Position numbers and translations under genes: made by a program. The notes beneath the pieces were generated by a model. It worked only from the letters and a program-made list of their open reading frames with translations. It did no database searches and was not told where the DNA came from. DNA of 64,000 bases, from assembly GCA_034440615.1 (NCBI GenBank), contig JAOTOM010004826.1:287501-351500 (forward strand), written 5' to 3'. This document shows positions 44,482 through 56,530 of the stretch, piece by piece (within the stretch, counting starts at the first letter, position 1; every line of letters begins with the position of its first letter). The DNA is from Ashinkailepas kermadecensis (taxonomy: Eukaryota > Arthropoda > Thecostraca > Neolepadidae).

Positions 44482-46186
44482 AAGGCTCGGAGAAAAGGCT
44501 GGGAACGTACCATGGAGATGCACGTTTTCTAGATTGCATGCAGTTGACTTCCCCCCCCCCCCCAACAACAAAAAGAAACAACCCTTGCATAAATCATGGT
44601 TCAGTGCAAGTATATAGTCATTGGCGCCTGGCGAGGGTTAGGTGGCTTAATTCCTGCTCATCTAGAAGTTTGTGAGAAAGAACCGCTCTCGCCGAATCAT
44701 TTTGTTTGCGCCCCCCTGCCCGAAAGGTTCCACCACACCTGCCCTGCGCGTTACCCTCTGGTCTTCTTTCGTTGGAGCACCTGTCCCACCAGCATAAGGC
44801 TGCCAACATTTTGCAGAACAATTAAAAATACCCTAGAACTCAACCAGCTGCTGTTTGCCTTCCCAAACCTTTGTAGAGCCGTTACTCGTGACTATACCAC
44901 AAACAGCGGGTGAAATTCGTTTGGCTTCAGCAGAGTTGCAATTTCCAAAAGATAGCTGTGGAGTGGGGCGAAGGGAAATCAACAAAACGGATGCAGCATA
45001 TGGGGTAATTTAACGTTATTTATTTCAATTATGAGGAAAACAAGGTCTACGAGACTTCGACAGATCTGATCAGCTAGCTAGTTGGTTAGTTCCTTCTGAT
45101 TACAATCGGTAGTCTCTGTCCAGTGTGTATAATGTGCAGCTGATCCACAAATAGTCCCACAATCTGGCCCGTGTCAGGTCGCACAACAGATTCTCGGGTT
45201 CTGGTGAATGCCATTATAGACACACTGCGAATAAGCGATTGTATTTGCACTGATTCAGCGTGGATATCTCACACTGCAAAGGTCACACTTCGTAGCACCA
45301 GCATCCCTGACGCCGCGGAGCATCAGCTGCCACACCCAAATATGCGCCGAATGTCGAGCCGGCCTAGACTAGCGGTGGAGCGATCTCATCGCATCAACCG
45401 ATTCTGAAACAAACATGCCGGCTGGCGTCATTTAGTGTCACCACTCAAGTTTGTCCAGTGGCTTTCTTATTAATATTTAGGGCCACCATGCACATTTCCC
45501 GAGGGACTTCCTTATTAGCGTTCAGGGTAACTGTGTAATTTGCCCAGGGACTTCCTGATTAACATTTATGGTGACTGCAAATTTGGGCCAGGACTTCCTT
45601 CTGAACATTGTTTGATCCCCCACCCCAACCTCTTACCGCACCAAGAGCACGCCATACTATTCATGAATTTAGTCTGCACACACACACTGAATAGGCGGTT
45701 ACATATGCATCGTGCACTGATCCGGTGTGGATCAGTGCATGGTGATCCTGCAAATGATGAGTCAAAGTACTTAACCACGATCACCATCCGTGTGGTTTTT
45801 TTTTCTCCTTGTTTGTTTATTTGGGCTTAAGGGCGCCTGAACTGCTAGTGTCGTCTTTTTCTCCGATATATTTTAAATACGTACTTAAGTCCTCACTGCA
45901 TGCCAGGTTACCTGACTATCGCCGACTTTGACATCCAAGGATACCTACGACGAAATTTGGATACACAGTTCACACCATCCTTTCCCCGCGACATACCAAT
46001 TCAAACAGATGGAATATGGCCAATTCACTCATGTTTGAACACCCTGGACAAATCATACATGTTGCTTTGGACGAAGCATATGTCACTTCTTTGCACAATA
46101 ATACTCAACCTACCACTTTATGAAGTGCTACAATAGATTACAATGAGGTATGATAGAGCTCACGCTGTCCAATTTCGCGACCGCGG
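44482..46186. other. Stretch without recognisable genes
   Basis: Contains a poly-C/A tract at 44,550-44,575 and the mini-retroposon at 45,809-45,855. A degenerate candidate of the same family lies at 46,450-46,495 on the other side of this stretch. It is downstream of CHCHD3/6, whose possible last small exon could lie here but was not identified. Confidence 0.45.
45809..45855 (-). mobile_element. Tail-only mini-retroposon, copy 7, truncated, with target duplication
   Basis: A 47-bp insert (TTGTTTGTTTATTTGGGC, TTAAGGGCGCCTGAACTGC) flanked by TTTTTCTCC at 45,800-45,808 and 45,856-45,864. The sense 5' end lacks the outer GCGCCC. Confidence 0.72.
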
Positions 46187-49100
46187 TCACGCACTTCGCT
46201 GTCCAGTACTCACCAGTCGAGTTAAATCCACACATTCAGAGAACCGCTGCACCTCCTCCGAGCACTTCAGGCTCTTTTTCTGGTTCTCCGAGTAACAGTT
46301 CATCACGCGCTCCTGGTGAAAAGCATAAGATCAGCCATCATGCAGTCGAGGGTCGCATCACATGCCAATGCCAGTCCAGTCATGCTACAGTACGCACCGT
46401 TAGTATTCAGCGTGGTGAGAGCACATAGAATGGCCATCAATTCACTGATTGATGATTGGGATTTAGGAGTGCACCGGCAGCGAGATCATGTGACACTTAT
46501 AAGATGGCCATTGGCAGTCACAGAACTGACAGTTGGAGGAAGTGCATAATAGGTTGTTGAATAAGTCCCATGAATTTGTCACATACAAATTAGGACAGAT
46601 ACCTCTGAATTATTCTACTGTTACGAAGTAGTGTAGAGTTTCGATGAGGCCGCAAATGCTGGAAGGCCTCGCGAAGTAACAACTGATGCAAACATTAGCC
46701 ATACAAATGCTGTTTCGTTCTTGAATATCGATGGTATATAAACTGAAAACCTAGTCTGATACAGGTGGCACTTGTAAAAAGTTAAGATAGCTGGTCCTGG
46801 TGAGGTCAAATACCTGGAAATATGTGATGAACTATCGTGGATGACAATTTTCCAAACCGACCACACCCAGAAGAGGCAATAAGTGCTACCAAATCAAAGC
46901 CATGTTTTTCACCCCATTTTGCAATATTTGAGAACAAATAACAAAAGTTTTACTTCAAAGCTTTCTTTTAAAAATAGAATACATCCCAATTTTTTATATG
47001 AAATGTCTCGACCCCGATCACAGAAAAATGAACTCTGCAAAAATTAGTGCAAAATTGCCTTTGATTAACCATTGTTATGTTTCAATAGTTTGTATTTTCG
47101 TTGTTTATTATTATTTGATATACATTTTGGAATATTATAGAGCATAGATATACATTTACGATATTTACGGTCATATCTCAGTGACCTGAAATATTGGCTT
47201 TAAATCCAACATGCTTTTAGAGGACGTCATTTGCCACTATATATTGTGGGTTTTCAAAAATATTAATCAGCAAGTTATACACAAATAAACATTGTTCTAG
47301 TTTCAGCATTCATTTCGTCTAATTCGAATACACATTCAGCATTTTGCATTTGTCTTTGATCATTTTCCTATGCACTCATATTCACTTTTGACTGTACCCT
47401 GTATGGTTTGCTGATGAAAAATAGTTCAATCTAACTTAATCAGACGATGGACAAAGCCCGTTCGCGTGGTCGGCGCCGCCGGCGTCGTGTACTTTTGCAT
47501 CCATATCTCGGCAACAGTTGTGAGTAGGGTGGTGACATTTGCGAACGACTAAAAGTCGACTCACTTCAGATTGCAATCAATTTTGGACTTGATTAACCAA
47601 GGGGTGCAACCGTGGCGATAGACTACTTTCTCCATTGGTAATATGCTAGACATACATGCTCGACGGAGGTTTGCTGCCGCGCCGGCAGGTGGCAAGTGCG
47701 CTCCACCGACAGATGGCAGCAGAGTATTAGTTACGGTACGAGTACGCGACGTCGCGACCCGTCGCACTGCACCGGCGCGGACGGAAGGACGGAAGGCCGG
47801 CGGCGAGACCACTCCCATCACATTCACTTGATGTCTATCGAGTCTATTGTAAAAATAATGATACCTGAGGCAGGTAGTGAATAAACAAGCGAATAAACTT
47901 TTGAGTCACAGAATAAGGGGTCATTTTCTGCTCTGCTACTGCACAATTGCTGGGTTTTTGGCTGTTCGAAAGTAGCAACGTTCGACTAGTGTACGTCTAA
48001 AAAACGTCACCGAGACGAGGCCATGACCTGACAGAGTCGCCCAATTCTCGCTAGCTTATCAGTCTAGAATGCTTTGTGGGATGTTTTGAAGCAATGTGGG
48101 CAAAATACAGGGTGGGACAGTATGCAAAATTCCCAAGCGATAGATAGCGTTAAATATTCAGGTGTTACCTGAGAACATCATGGGGTTCAAAATGACTCCC
48201 ACACCCACACAGCGAGAGCGAACAGATCGTATCATGACTCGAGTGAGCCCGATTTCTACACCCGCATGTAACACGATTTTTTTAGAAGCTCGTGCTAGCC
48301 GGTAGAGTGGGAGCAGACTGGGGACCTTAAGCACGAGGTCATGCGAAGTTTACCTGGTCGCCCTGGCAGATTGGCGTGGTCGACACCTTCATAAAAAGAC
48401 CCTGCACCTCCGCCAGGGTGCGGTGGAACGCCTCGGTGGTTAGCCCCGTGTGCTCCGAGTGGCGTCGCTCCATGTCGTTGATCTTGTCGCGCCATTTCTG
48501 CTCCATCTGGCGCATTTCGGCGTCCTTCTCCTCGCGCAGCTTCATCAGCGAGATGTAGGCCTCGTCAGAGTACAGCGTGGCCGGCGGCTGCACGGCGGCC
48601 TGCAGCGGGCGCCGCTCCGCCACCGCCGCCGACCGCTGAGCACGCTCCGGCGCCGGCACAGACTGAGGTAGAGGCGGAGGCGGTGGCCGAGGCGGTGGTG
48701 GAGTCGGTGGCGGTGGCGGAGGCTCCTGCTTCGGTGCACTCGGATTGGGCCCATCAGCAGCCTGTGATTGAAGCTCATTGCGGATGCGGTGAACCACTGA
48801 GTCTGAAATCTGACAAAACACAGTCAGTGCACCATTGTTGAATCCCTCAACGTTGACTGCAGGCGGGGTTGGCCTTCTATTGACTATACGACGGCGACCA
48901 CTAGTCTGGGCCGACCGAAATCCATCTAACTGTTTCAAATCATCATAGCCCAAAAGTAGAACTATACTGTACTGCCATTCAAATCAGTATTGACATGCTA
49001 TCAAATGACAGGAAGCCAGTAATGGACACTAGAAAATCCCACTGAATGAAAAAGCATGTCATCCAGTTGACTCCATTGGCCACCCAGCTGATAATGTTGG

Positions 49101-49350
49101 CCACTTAGATGACTCCATTGTTCATGTGTGCTAATACAGATGTCCTATGTGCAGGCCATCCTGCTGCCCAAAACACTCACCATTCCATATACATAACATA
49201 TACATCATACAACACATGGTTTCCAATGTTTCAGGGATAACATCCATAGAAGTAATTGGCATTGGACCAAAAATGCTCTTGACATACCTTTATTACACTT
49301 GTATCTTCATTTTGAATACTTATCCTTCGGGTACTTGAGGATCCACCCAT
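46187..49350 (-). CDS. CHCHD3: MICOS subunit Mic19/Mic25 (CHCHD3/CHCHD6-like)
   Basis: Three minus-strand exons: 49,350-49,288 (21 codons, MGGSSSTRRISIQNEDTSVI then K), 48,809-48,354 and 46,312-46,214 or on to a stop at 46,187. Borders are GTATGT, TTTTGTCAG, GTAAAC and TTTCACCAG, all in phase 0. MGG is an N-myristoylation start, as in human CHCHD3. Exon 2 opens with ISDSVVHRIRNEL, has an unusually Pro-rich stretch, then a coiled coil rich in Glu/Arg/Lys. A twin CX9C domain spans Cys169, 179, 190 and 200, with the first Cys in exon 2 and the rest in exon 3. The protein organises mitochondrial cristae. After DLTRL either eight more codons precede TGA or the GTGAGT donor at 46,213 leads to an unseen last exon. 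Expected length is about 214, against 227-235 for the human paralogues; which paralogue it is cannot be decided. Confidence 0.92.
46640..47345 (+). repeat. Dispersed repeat X
   Basis: GGAAATATGTGATGAACTA, GAGGCAATAAGTGC and CATATCTCAGTGACCTG..., with a later TTTAGAGGACGTCATTTGCC, are shared in order with 63,390-63,990 and, inverted, with 25,270-25,800. It lies in intron 2 of CHCHD3/6. Confidence 0.65.
47346..48353. other. Remaining part of CHCHD3/6 intron 2
   Basis: A GC-rich patch at 47,640-47,815 has open frames on both strands but no known motif. Nothing else is recognised. Confidence 0.5.
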
Positions 49351-49399
49351 GTTTGCAACCTGAAGGAAGAATAAAGAACACAAAATAATAAGAGCCACA

Positions 49400-50560
49400 A
49401 GGGCACATCCAGGCTTAGTCTGTAAAGGGAAGATACCATAACCCTAGCATCACCCCAACCAACACCACATCCTTAATTCCAAAGAATCTATCCACAAACA
49501 TCCCACACACTAACCAATGCATATCTCCCTTACCTACCCAGCCCTATTCACTCTATCATATGTAACACATATGATTTAAGTGCCCTACCAATATTTTTCA
49601 GACTCCATCCATGCCTGGTTAAAGGGACCTGCACAGTGCACACCTACTTAGCATAAATCTCACCCCATCCACCACTACTTAGAACTCAAGAACAATATTT
49701 TGCAGCCTAAACAAAATGTCCACCATATTTTTTAATGCATTCATTGGGGGACTCCCCACAACATCAGCAGGCAGCCTATTTCACTGATCAACAATCCTTG
49801 ACTGAAGACCTGCTGTCCCTTAACTGTCCTACACCTTGATTTGTCTAACCTGAATTGATGACCCCTATGTGATACTCTAAACAGAAGAGCATCATTCAAA
49901 TTGACCTGATCTAGCATTTAACAATTTTGTACATTTCAATCATGTCCCCCCCCCCATTAATCTCCTATACTTGAGTGAGTACATATATAATGCCATAAGC
50001 CTTTCTCCATATTCTAAATTACCTATTCCACTGATGAGTCTGATGGCTTTGTGCTGCGTTCTTTCTAACCAAATCTATATATTTTTATAAGCATGGGCTC
50101 AATGCCTGTACAGAACATTCTAAGTGGGATCACAGATAGGCTAAGTATAGTATTTTCATGACTTTGTTGCCTTTATACCTCACACTCCTATTAATGATTC
50201 CCAGCATTCTGATTGCCCTGCTCCTGGCTGAGATACATTTATGCCTGCTTTAAGGTCATTTGAAACCAACACACCCAAATCTGTCCTCTTCCATAACATC
50301 CAGTCTCCTACCACCTATTGCATACTTGAAAGTCTCACCTCTAGACCCCAGATGCATAACCTTACATTTTTCATAGTTGAAAGATCTGCCATTGATCAGC
50401 CCACTTTTTAGGTCCTCCAAGTCTAGCTGAATATTACTAGATTGTTCACTGTTATTAGCCACTCCTACCAACTTGATGTCATCAACAAATTTGAACATTC
50501 CAATCCTCAGTCCTACCTCAAGGTTATTCTCAAAGATGATAAAGAGAAGTGCCCTAGAAC
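49400..50560 (-). pseudogene. LINE (CR1/Jockey-like), 5'-truncated, minus strand
   Basis: The minus strand reads KFVDDIKLVGVANNSEQ, IQLDLEDLKSGLINGRSFNY and KCKVMHLGSR, the palm region with the catalytic FxDD and the following KCKVM block. A C-terminal RGHQFRL/KQQQ-type block is near 49,760-49,870 and the 3' UTR runs to about 49,400. Frameshifts are present. Its 3' end lies about 30 bp before the acceptor-like CTTCCTTCAG that precedes the first coding exon of CHCHD3/6. Confidence 0.85.
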
Positions 50561-50639
50561 AGAGCCCAGTGTCACTCCCACATAATGGTGTATAGTTTCT
50601 TTAGAACTTAGGACATGGTATTGGCTGGGTTGTTGAGAA

Positions 50640-51345
50640 TCGTTTTGTCCAGGCTTATAGTATCTTCCCTTTATAGGCTTGAACCAGATGGGCCACTGTG
50701 GCTTTTATTAAATCTGAACACTTGGTGACTGTTGGACATGGAGGGGGAGGGGTGGTGCATGATTGAAATGCACAAAATTATTAAAGGGCTAGATCAGGTC
50801 AATTTGAATGATGCTCTTCTGCTTAGAGTATCACATAGTGGTCATCAATTCAGGTTACACAAGTTGAGGTGTAGGATAGTTAAGCAACAACAGGTATTCA
50901 GTCAAAGGGTTGTTGATCAGTGGAATAGGCTGCCTGCTGAAGTTGTTGGAAGTTCCTCATTGAATGTATTTAAAAGTAGGGTGGACAATTTTTAGACAGG
51001 AAAATCTTGTTTTTTTAGGTCTAATTAGTGATGGATGAGGTGAGATTTCTGCTAGTTAAGTGTGCATGGCACAGACCCCTTTAAGCAGGCATGGATGTAG
51101 TTTGAAAATTATTGGTAAGGCATTTGACCCACATGTGTTCAGAGGGATCAAGTGAATAGGGCTGGATAGCTACGGTAGATAGGCATTGATAGGTGTGTGG
51201 GATGTTGGTGGATGGTTTCTTTAGGATGTGGTGTTGGTTAGGGTGGGTCTTTTTACCAGGCTTATGGTATCTTCCATTTACAGACTTAACCTGGATGGGC
51301 CCTTGTGTATCTTATTAAGTCTAAACATTATGACTTTATGACTGT
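50640..51345 (+). pseudogene. LINE 3' end, same family, plus strand
   Basis: The plus frame at 50,732-50,995 reads GHQFRLHKLRC, KQQQVFSQRVVDQWNRLP and SSSLNVFKSRVDNF, followed by a 3' UTR (GTGTGCATGGCACAGACCCC, TTAAGCAGGCATGG). It is opposite in orientation to the copy at 49,400-50,560, so the two form a head-to-head inverted pair. Confidence 0.82.
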
Positions 51346-51589
51346 ATAATTGGGTAATATAATGGCTTCTCAGCACAGGAGACACATTACACACCTATAT
51401 GCTGATGAGTTAAATGGCATGATCCAGGAAAAAATACTTGTGCAGCTGTACCATATGCTAGCATGGCTAAAATAAAATGGTAAATTTGCAGCTTGGTGAT
51501 TTTTGAATTCTTTGAATTTCTTTTCCAAATGTAATGCTTATGAATGTGGTTAACATGATACAACTGCTCATTTCATCTGCATATTCATA

Positions 51590-51980
51590 CTTTCAGTTCA
51601 GAGGAAAAGCATGCAAAAATGGGCTTGAAGTTGGGTAACATAATACAAAAAGTAATGTTCAAAATAAAGAAACAAATGTAACACAACAGCCCAACTTGGC
51701 CTAACCTTCCATGCAAAAAAACAAATTCTTTGAAATGAATGGAACATGTTCCAACAAATTTTGTTCTGATGAAAAATGTTATTTAAAAAACCTGACATCC
51801 AAGCCCAACCTGTTTTTGAAGAAGTGCAAATCTGTGATTTAAAAAAAAATATCCTATTCTTTTCCAACTTAAAACAAGAGCCGAACCTATCCTAACCAAA
51901 CCTAAACCCTTTGTTTGCTTCATGGAGGAAAAATGTGTGAAAAACGTATCTCGTAGATGCCCTAAACTGCAATAAAGACA
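51590..51980. repeat. Dispersed repeat V, copy 1
   Basis: GGGCTTGAAGTTGG, CTAACCTTCCATG and CCCTTTGTTTGCTTCAT occur in the same order at 55,255-55,630. CCTAACC-type motifs are embedded. There is no coding content. Confidence 0.65.
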
Positions 51981-52419
51981 ATAAAACTACACTGGGAAAC
52001 TTTCCAGAAGAATATGCAGGTTTTGCAGGCTGCAACCGAAACTGGCGCACTTGTTGCTTGGGGACGAAACAGATCGCAGCCAAATTACCTCTGACGTCAT
52101 GAAAGCTTCGGAAGAGGTGCAAATATGCATAAAATGTTCCTATGCAATTGGAACTCGATTGTGAGACGAACATACGTGAGGACAAATATACGTATTGCAG
52201 TGTACGCGTGAAATGTGCATAACCAAATGCGCGCAAGCAAATGTACGCAAGCGAAAAATCACGTATGACACAAATACGCATGGCAAGTGTACGCATGAAC
52301 AAATATACCTGCGATAAATATTTTGAAATAGTTACCTAAGGTTCAGAGTTTAATCTAATGGCATTCATTCATTGTTCGTTGCGATAATGTCTAGGCTGTG
52401 CCGGTGTCTATCGATGGCT
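51981..52419. other. Non-genic stretch with ACGCA/TACG-rich words
   Basis: At 52,170-52,310 ATACG and TACGCA words recur at short intervals (for example AAATATACGTATTGCAG). A minus-strand frame of 136 codons over this has no known domain. Confidence 0.4.
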
Positions 52420-52640
52420 GGCTTAAGATATATTTCTCAGAACTTTTGCTTTTCAATATGTCGAAGTTATGGAGGTTGTTGGTTGCGAAGGTTGCGGTCC
52501 CTTTGGAGCTTTTGAATCTGCGGAGGTAACGGTCCGTGGATACTGTGGTTGTGGAGATTATGAAGCTTTTGAATCTGTGGAGGTTGTGGTCTGTGGTGGT
52601 TTTGAGCTGTGGAGGTTACCGTCCCCCTGAAATTTGTTGT
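52420..52640. repeat. GGAGGTT-rich minisatellite
   Basis: GGAGCTTTTGAATCTGCGG and GAAGCTTTTGAATCTGTGG with following GGTT(G/A) repeats give three to four irregular units of 50-60 bp. Confidence 0.55.
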
Positions 52641-52889
52641 GTGTCTGGCGGCGGCTTGCGTTTCGTTAGGCTGCGGGATAATAGGTAAGTACTAGGTACG
52701 TAGGCACTTGGACACGTATGGAATTTACTAAATATCAGTGTGTGTACCCACATCAAGCCTTAATGCTCTGAACACGATGTGGAGCCTGGTAGATAGGTAA
52801 GGGAATTGGGGGGGGTCTGAACACTTACGGCATGCAACAAATTGAAATAGCTCTACTGGTGTTTCTGTATGGCTGAACCAGTAATTGTA

Positions 52890-53290
52890 CTGTGTTTACT
52901 GAACATGAAAATGAACAAGCTATCCATATTCAAACGGTTCCTTTCGATGAAAATCCTCTAACTACTTGCAAAGAGAAACTTTAAAACAGATAATTGTTTT
53001 GTAGTGGTGTCACAGTGGGAAACTTACTTTCCGGGTTGGGAGTCGGAGTGCATACCAACTTCTTCCGGAGTACAGTTTCATGGACATTATTTTTTATGCA
53101 TGGAATCTGTTTGCCAGTAACCGACCGGAAAAACCTATGTAATCAGTACCTACGTAATATGCATATGTAATATACATTCTCATTTTTCGTAAAATCAAAT
53201 GTCAAAACATAGGAACAAAGAAGTGAACAATGGATGACACCGCCCAGCAGTGACTAGTAATAATCAGCACCGTTTAGTCTCATAACTCAC
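52890..53290. repeat. Repeat segments C and inverted B
   Basis: 52,890-53,010 matches 1,745-1,860 in the same orientation. 53,025-53,290 matches 1,482-1,735 inverted (ends GGGAAACTTAC and CTCATAACTCACAG). The order differs from the first copy. Confidence 0.6.
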
Positions 53291-53704
53291 AGGAGCAATG
53301 TGCTTTCCTTTCACTGTTGGTCTCAGTACAAGGCTAGCCATATGAAAAAACAAAAACATCACATTTCACCCTCAGCTCAGCGCATACCTACCTACGCAGC
53401 CAATTTCCAACGTAATACGAACGCAACTTCGCTACTGCACACACCACAGTTGGATGTGATCAAAGCAAAGGACCAGCCAAGGCTTTGTGTTTGCAGTATG
53501 ACACTGTTAACCATGTGTTCAAAGTTGCTAATGGTTATGATGTCATATAGAAACTACCTTGCATTGATTGGTTGATGGACAGATTTCGGAACAGAAAACG
53601 CTAACGCAGCCAATTCTGATCGGTGGCCTCCTAGACTGCGGAGGACGTCTCTTAAAACTGTCAAACCTTCCCACTATATGGGTGGCAGGAACACAGGTTT
53701 TCTG

Positions 53705-54125
53705 AAACGTGGCTCCAGAGCCGGAGAACAGTATACTCAGTGTGCATGCGCATCATCTTGCAAGTTGCTGTTGGCACGTTGTTGTCAGCAATTCCGGTGG
53801 TTGAGATTGATTGGGTGTGTGAAGCTGTGGTCTGGCTGCTGACTGCCACAAAAAGTGGTTAGTTTGAGTGGTGACAGTAAGTGGAATAACCAGCGTTTTT
53901 TTTGGGTGTCATTCTGTGTTTGTTTTTATTGATATCTTTGTTCCCACATTTGTGTCGGAGTACATGTGAAGCCCATCATATCCAGTATGAACCCGGAGTG
54001 CAAAATGTTTTCAGAGATAAAATCTCTTCAGAAGTGCCTTAATTCCCACCCTGAGTGGTGTGCCATATCAATATTCCAAACAAAATGTTGTTGTGCAGGA
54101 TTTCTTCACTGCAGCTGTTGTGGTA
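53705..54125. repeat. Repeat segment A, second copy
   Basis: GGCTCCAGAGCCGGAGAACA through CTTAATTCCCACCCTG matches 1,121-1,480 closely. The sequence then continues without the B+C insertion. A perfect inverted motif GGCTCCAGAGCC lies at its start. Confidence 0.75.
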
Positions 54126-54439
54126 CAAGTTATCAGTAGCTGCTAAAAATATGGGTGTAATTGCAAAACTGTTGGAGGCCACTTCCTTACTGTATTCTCA
54201 GGCCCACTGCTCTCAGGAGCCTAAAATGTCACCTGCAGACTTCACCAGCTCTGTACAGAAAGAATCAGTAGAACTAGGTATGTGATCAGACCTGTTTATC
54301 TTGATCGGTAAGTTTATATTTGAAGGTATTTTTTTTCTGGGAATTTCTTTTTTTAATGTAATGTTTATGAATGTGCTGAACATGATGTGACAACTCATTT
54401 CCACTGCAAATGCATACTTTTTCTGTTGGGAGGCAAAAT

Positions 54440-55035
54440 AATGGTATAATTGGAGATCAAGGTAAATTTTGATTCTTTGGCATTTTTATTTTGAATACAC
54501 TGTATTTTAACGTAAAAATGACTATGCGACCACTCATTTTCTCAGCAGATGATTACTTTTCAGTTGGAAAAGAAATAAACGATCAAAATCTCCACTACAA
54601 ATATAGCACATCTTGTATAATTATCCGTACCTGGTGTGTCAAAGACGTGATAAAGAAGAAGTTCAACACTTCATGCACTCAATTTAATACTCTTTGACAT
54701 TGAAAACCTTATGTTTCTGCCTTAATTCAACATTTATTTCTGAGAATTCATACTCCCAAACCGACGCGTCCACAAAGCGACCAAGGCCAGGAAATTCCTT
54801 GCAATGCTGTAATCGTTAAGAGCAGTGCTGTCCAACACATCCTGGAAGGTTTAGTATGTATATTTACTAAGAGGGGAAGTGTGTTTAGTAAAAATATTTA
54901 CTAAATTTCTGGAAGTTTAGTAGGTATTGTTGCTAAAGTTGCCTATACAATGTTGCATATATTTGATGACATCATGGCCGAAAAATTTGCTTCGGAGGGT
55001 TCTGGTTTTCCGGTTAGGTTAGGTTAGATTATATT
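54440..55035 (+). repeat. Half (non-inverted) copy of the foldback repeat
   Basis: GATTACTTTTCAGTTGG, GTGATAAAGAAGAAGTTC and AACCTTATGTTTCTGCC follow the order of the left arm of the element at 30,943-31,566, ending in GGTTAGGTTAGGTTAG. 54,820-54,950 is extra sequence with TTTAGTA words. Confidence 0.7.
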
Positions 55036-55254
55036 ATGCTATGATACATTTTATATATTATGCTACATTATCTTAGTCTAGGTGAAGTTACTTGTGCCTA
55101 TGACATCATCAATTGTATCGACTGCCATTGACTTAAAAGTAATTACTTGCGGTGAAAATGAGTGATCACATCGTCTTCATCACGTCAGAAAGCATATTAT
55201 TACATGCAAAAATTCCAAAAAATCAAAATTTACCTTGATCTCTAAATTTACCAA

Positions 55255-55630
55255 AATAACACCCAAAAAGGGGCTTAAAGTTGGATAATATACCTGCCAT
55301 AGAATGGAATGTTCAAAGTATTGAAAAAATGTAGCATAACCTAACCTAGCCCAGCATAACCTTCCATGAAGAAAACATTTATTTTTATACATGAAACATT
55401 TTGAAACATTTTTTTCTGAATTTTTTCCAAATCAAACCATAACCTAACCAACATTGACCTGTTTTTTAAGGAAGCAAAATTTATTTGTTTAAAAGAATTT
55501 CCAAAGAAAGAAGAAAATTGTTTAGCTTACAACAAAACCCTAACCTAACCTAACCCCTTTGTTTGCTTCATCAAGGTTAGATATGTGTAAAACTTGTCTT
55601 GTGGGATTACCTTAAACTGAAATAATACCC
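55255..55630. repeat. Dispersed repeat V, copy 2
   Basis: Matches 51,590-51,980 in order, with CCTAACCTAACC tracts at about 55,340 and 55,540. Confidence 0.6.
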
Positions 55631-55639
55631 CTGGATCTC

Positions 55640-56050
55640 TAGCTGTGCAGGTAGGTATGCTAGGTACCTAGGTGTCTACCTACAACTTGAGTCGATATCT
55701 ATGTGGGTCAAAATACCTACCTATGTACCTTTTAACCTGCAGTCATACCAATGCAGTAAAGCACCACAATGAAATGGTGCATGTTTTTCATACAGTTTGC
55801 ATATTCTTATTGTTGTTACCTAAATGGTCGGAGTGTTAAGGCTTGGTAGGAGTCATAGAGACCCATCTGGTTAAACCTATAAAAGGAAGATACCTAGGTT
55901 GATAGTTGCTATAAGATGATAAAAAGATATTAAAACACATTAGTTAATGCTATATCCTGAGTTTCAATAAATATATATATGTACCCCATTGTGCTACCAT
56001 GGCCAGTCCAGCATCACATCCAAGGGCAGGTACTGAATCCACTGCCATGC
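55640..56050. other. Non-genic, with ACCTACCTA-type words
   Basis: GTAGGTATGCTAGGTACC and CCTACCTATGTACC near 55,650-55,735 resemble the tract at 3,830. No gene is seen. Confidence 0.4.
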
Positions 56051-56530
56051 ACAGCTGCTATTAGCATAATTCCACATTTATGGGTATGACCTAAGACCTA
56101 TTATCAATCCTACATCTGCCTTGGTACCCATCTACATTCTGCACAACTTTTACTTCACAAATCAGATATATTGGACCTAGATGATTCATCCACCCTACTT
56201 TTCAATACATTCAACTAGGGACTTCCTACTATGCTACCCAGACCTTCTATGGGCGCAAAATGACCAATGCAGTCGACTCGCCCTAAAGCACAAATCCACC
56301 ACCACCCAGACCTTCTATTCCATTTATCAACCACCCTTTGACTGAAACTTTGGTGTTTAACTGTCATATATCTCAACCTGTCTAACTGGAATTTATTGCC
56401 TATATGTGATACTCTAAATAGAAGAACATCATTCAGATTAACACTATCGAACCCTTTTGAATGGGGTCTTGGGTGTGTGGTGGGGTTTCATTTCTCAGCC
56501 CATTTTTAGGTCCTCAAAGTCTGTTTGATT
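56050..56530 (-). pseudogene. LINE C-terminal fragment, minus strand, interrupted
   Basis: ACTGAAACTTTGGTGTTTAA and GTGATACTCTAAATAGAAG parallel the minus-strand LINE at 49,700-49,890. It is interrupted by the mini-retroposon at 56,251-56,303. Confidence 0.65.
56251..56303 (+). mobile_element. Tail-only mini-retroposon, copy 8, with target duplication
   Basis: A 53-bp insert in the sense orientation: GGGCGCAAAATGACCAATGC, then AGTCGACTCGCCCTAAAGC and a CCACC tail. It is flanked by an exact 15-bp duplication, ACCCAGACCTTCTAT, at 56,236-56,250 and 56,304-56,318. It is inserted in a LINE remnant. Confidence 0.95.

Noticed and set aside
46440..46500. A tenth mini-retroposon with target duplication
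   Set aside because: GATTGGGATTTAGGAGTGCA fits weakly, the stem is lost and the candidate duplication ATGGCCAT is too short and displaced.
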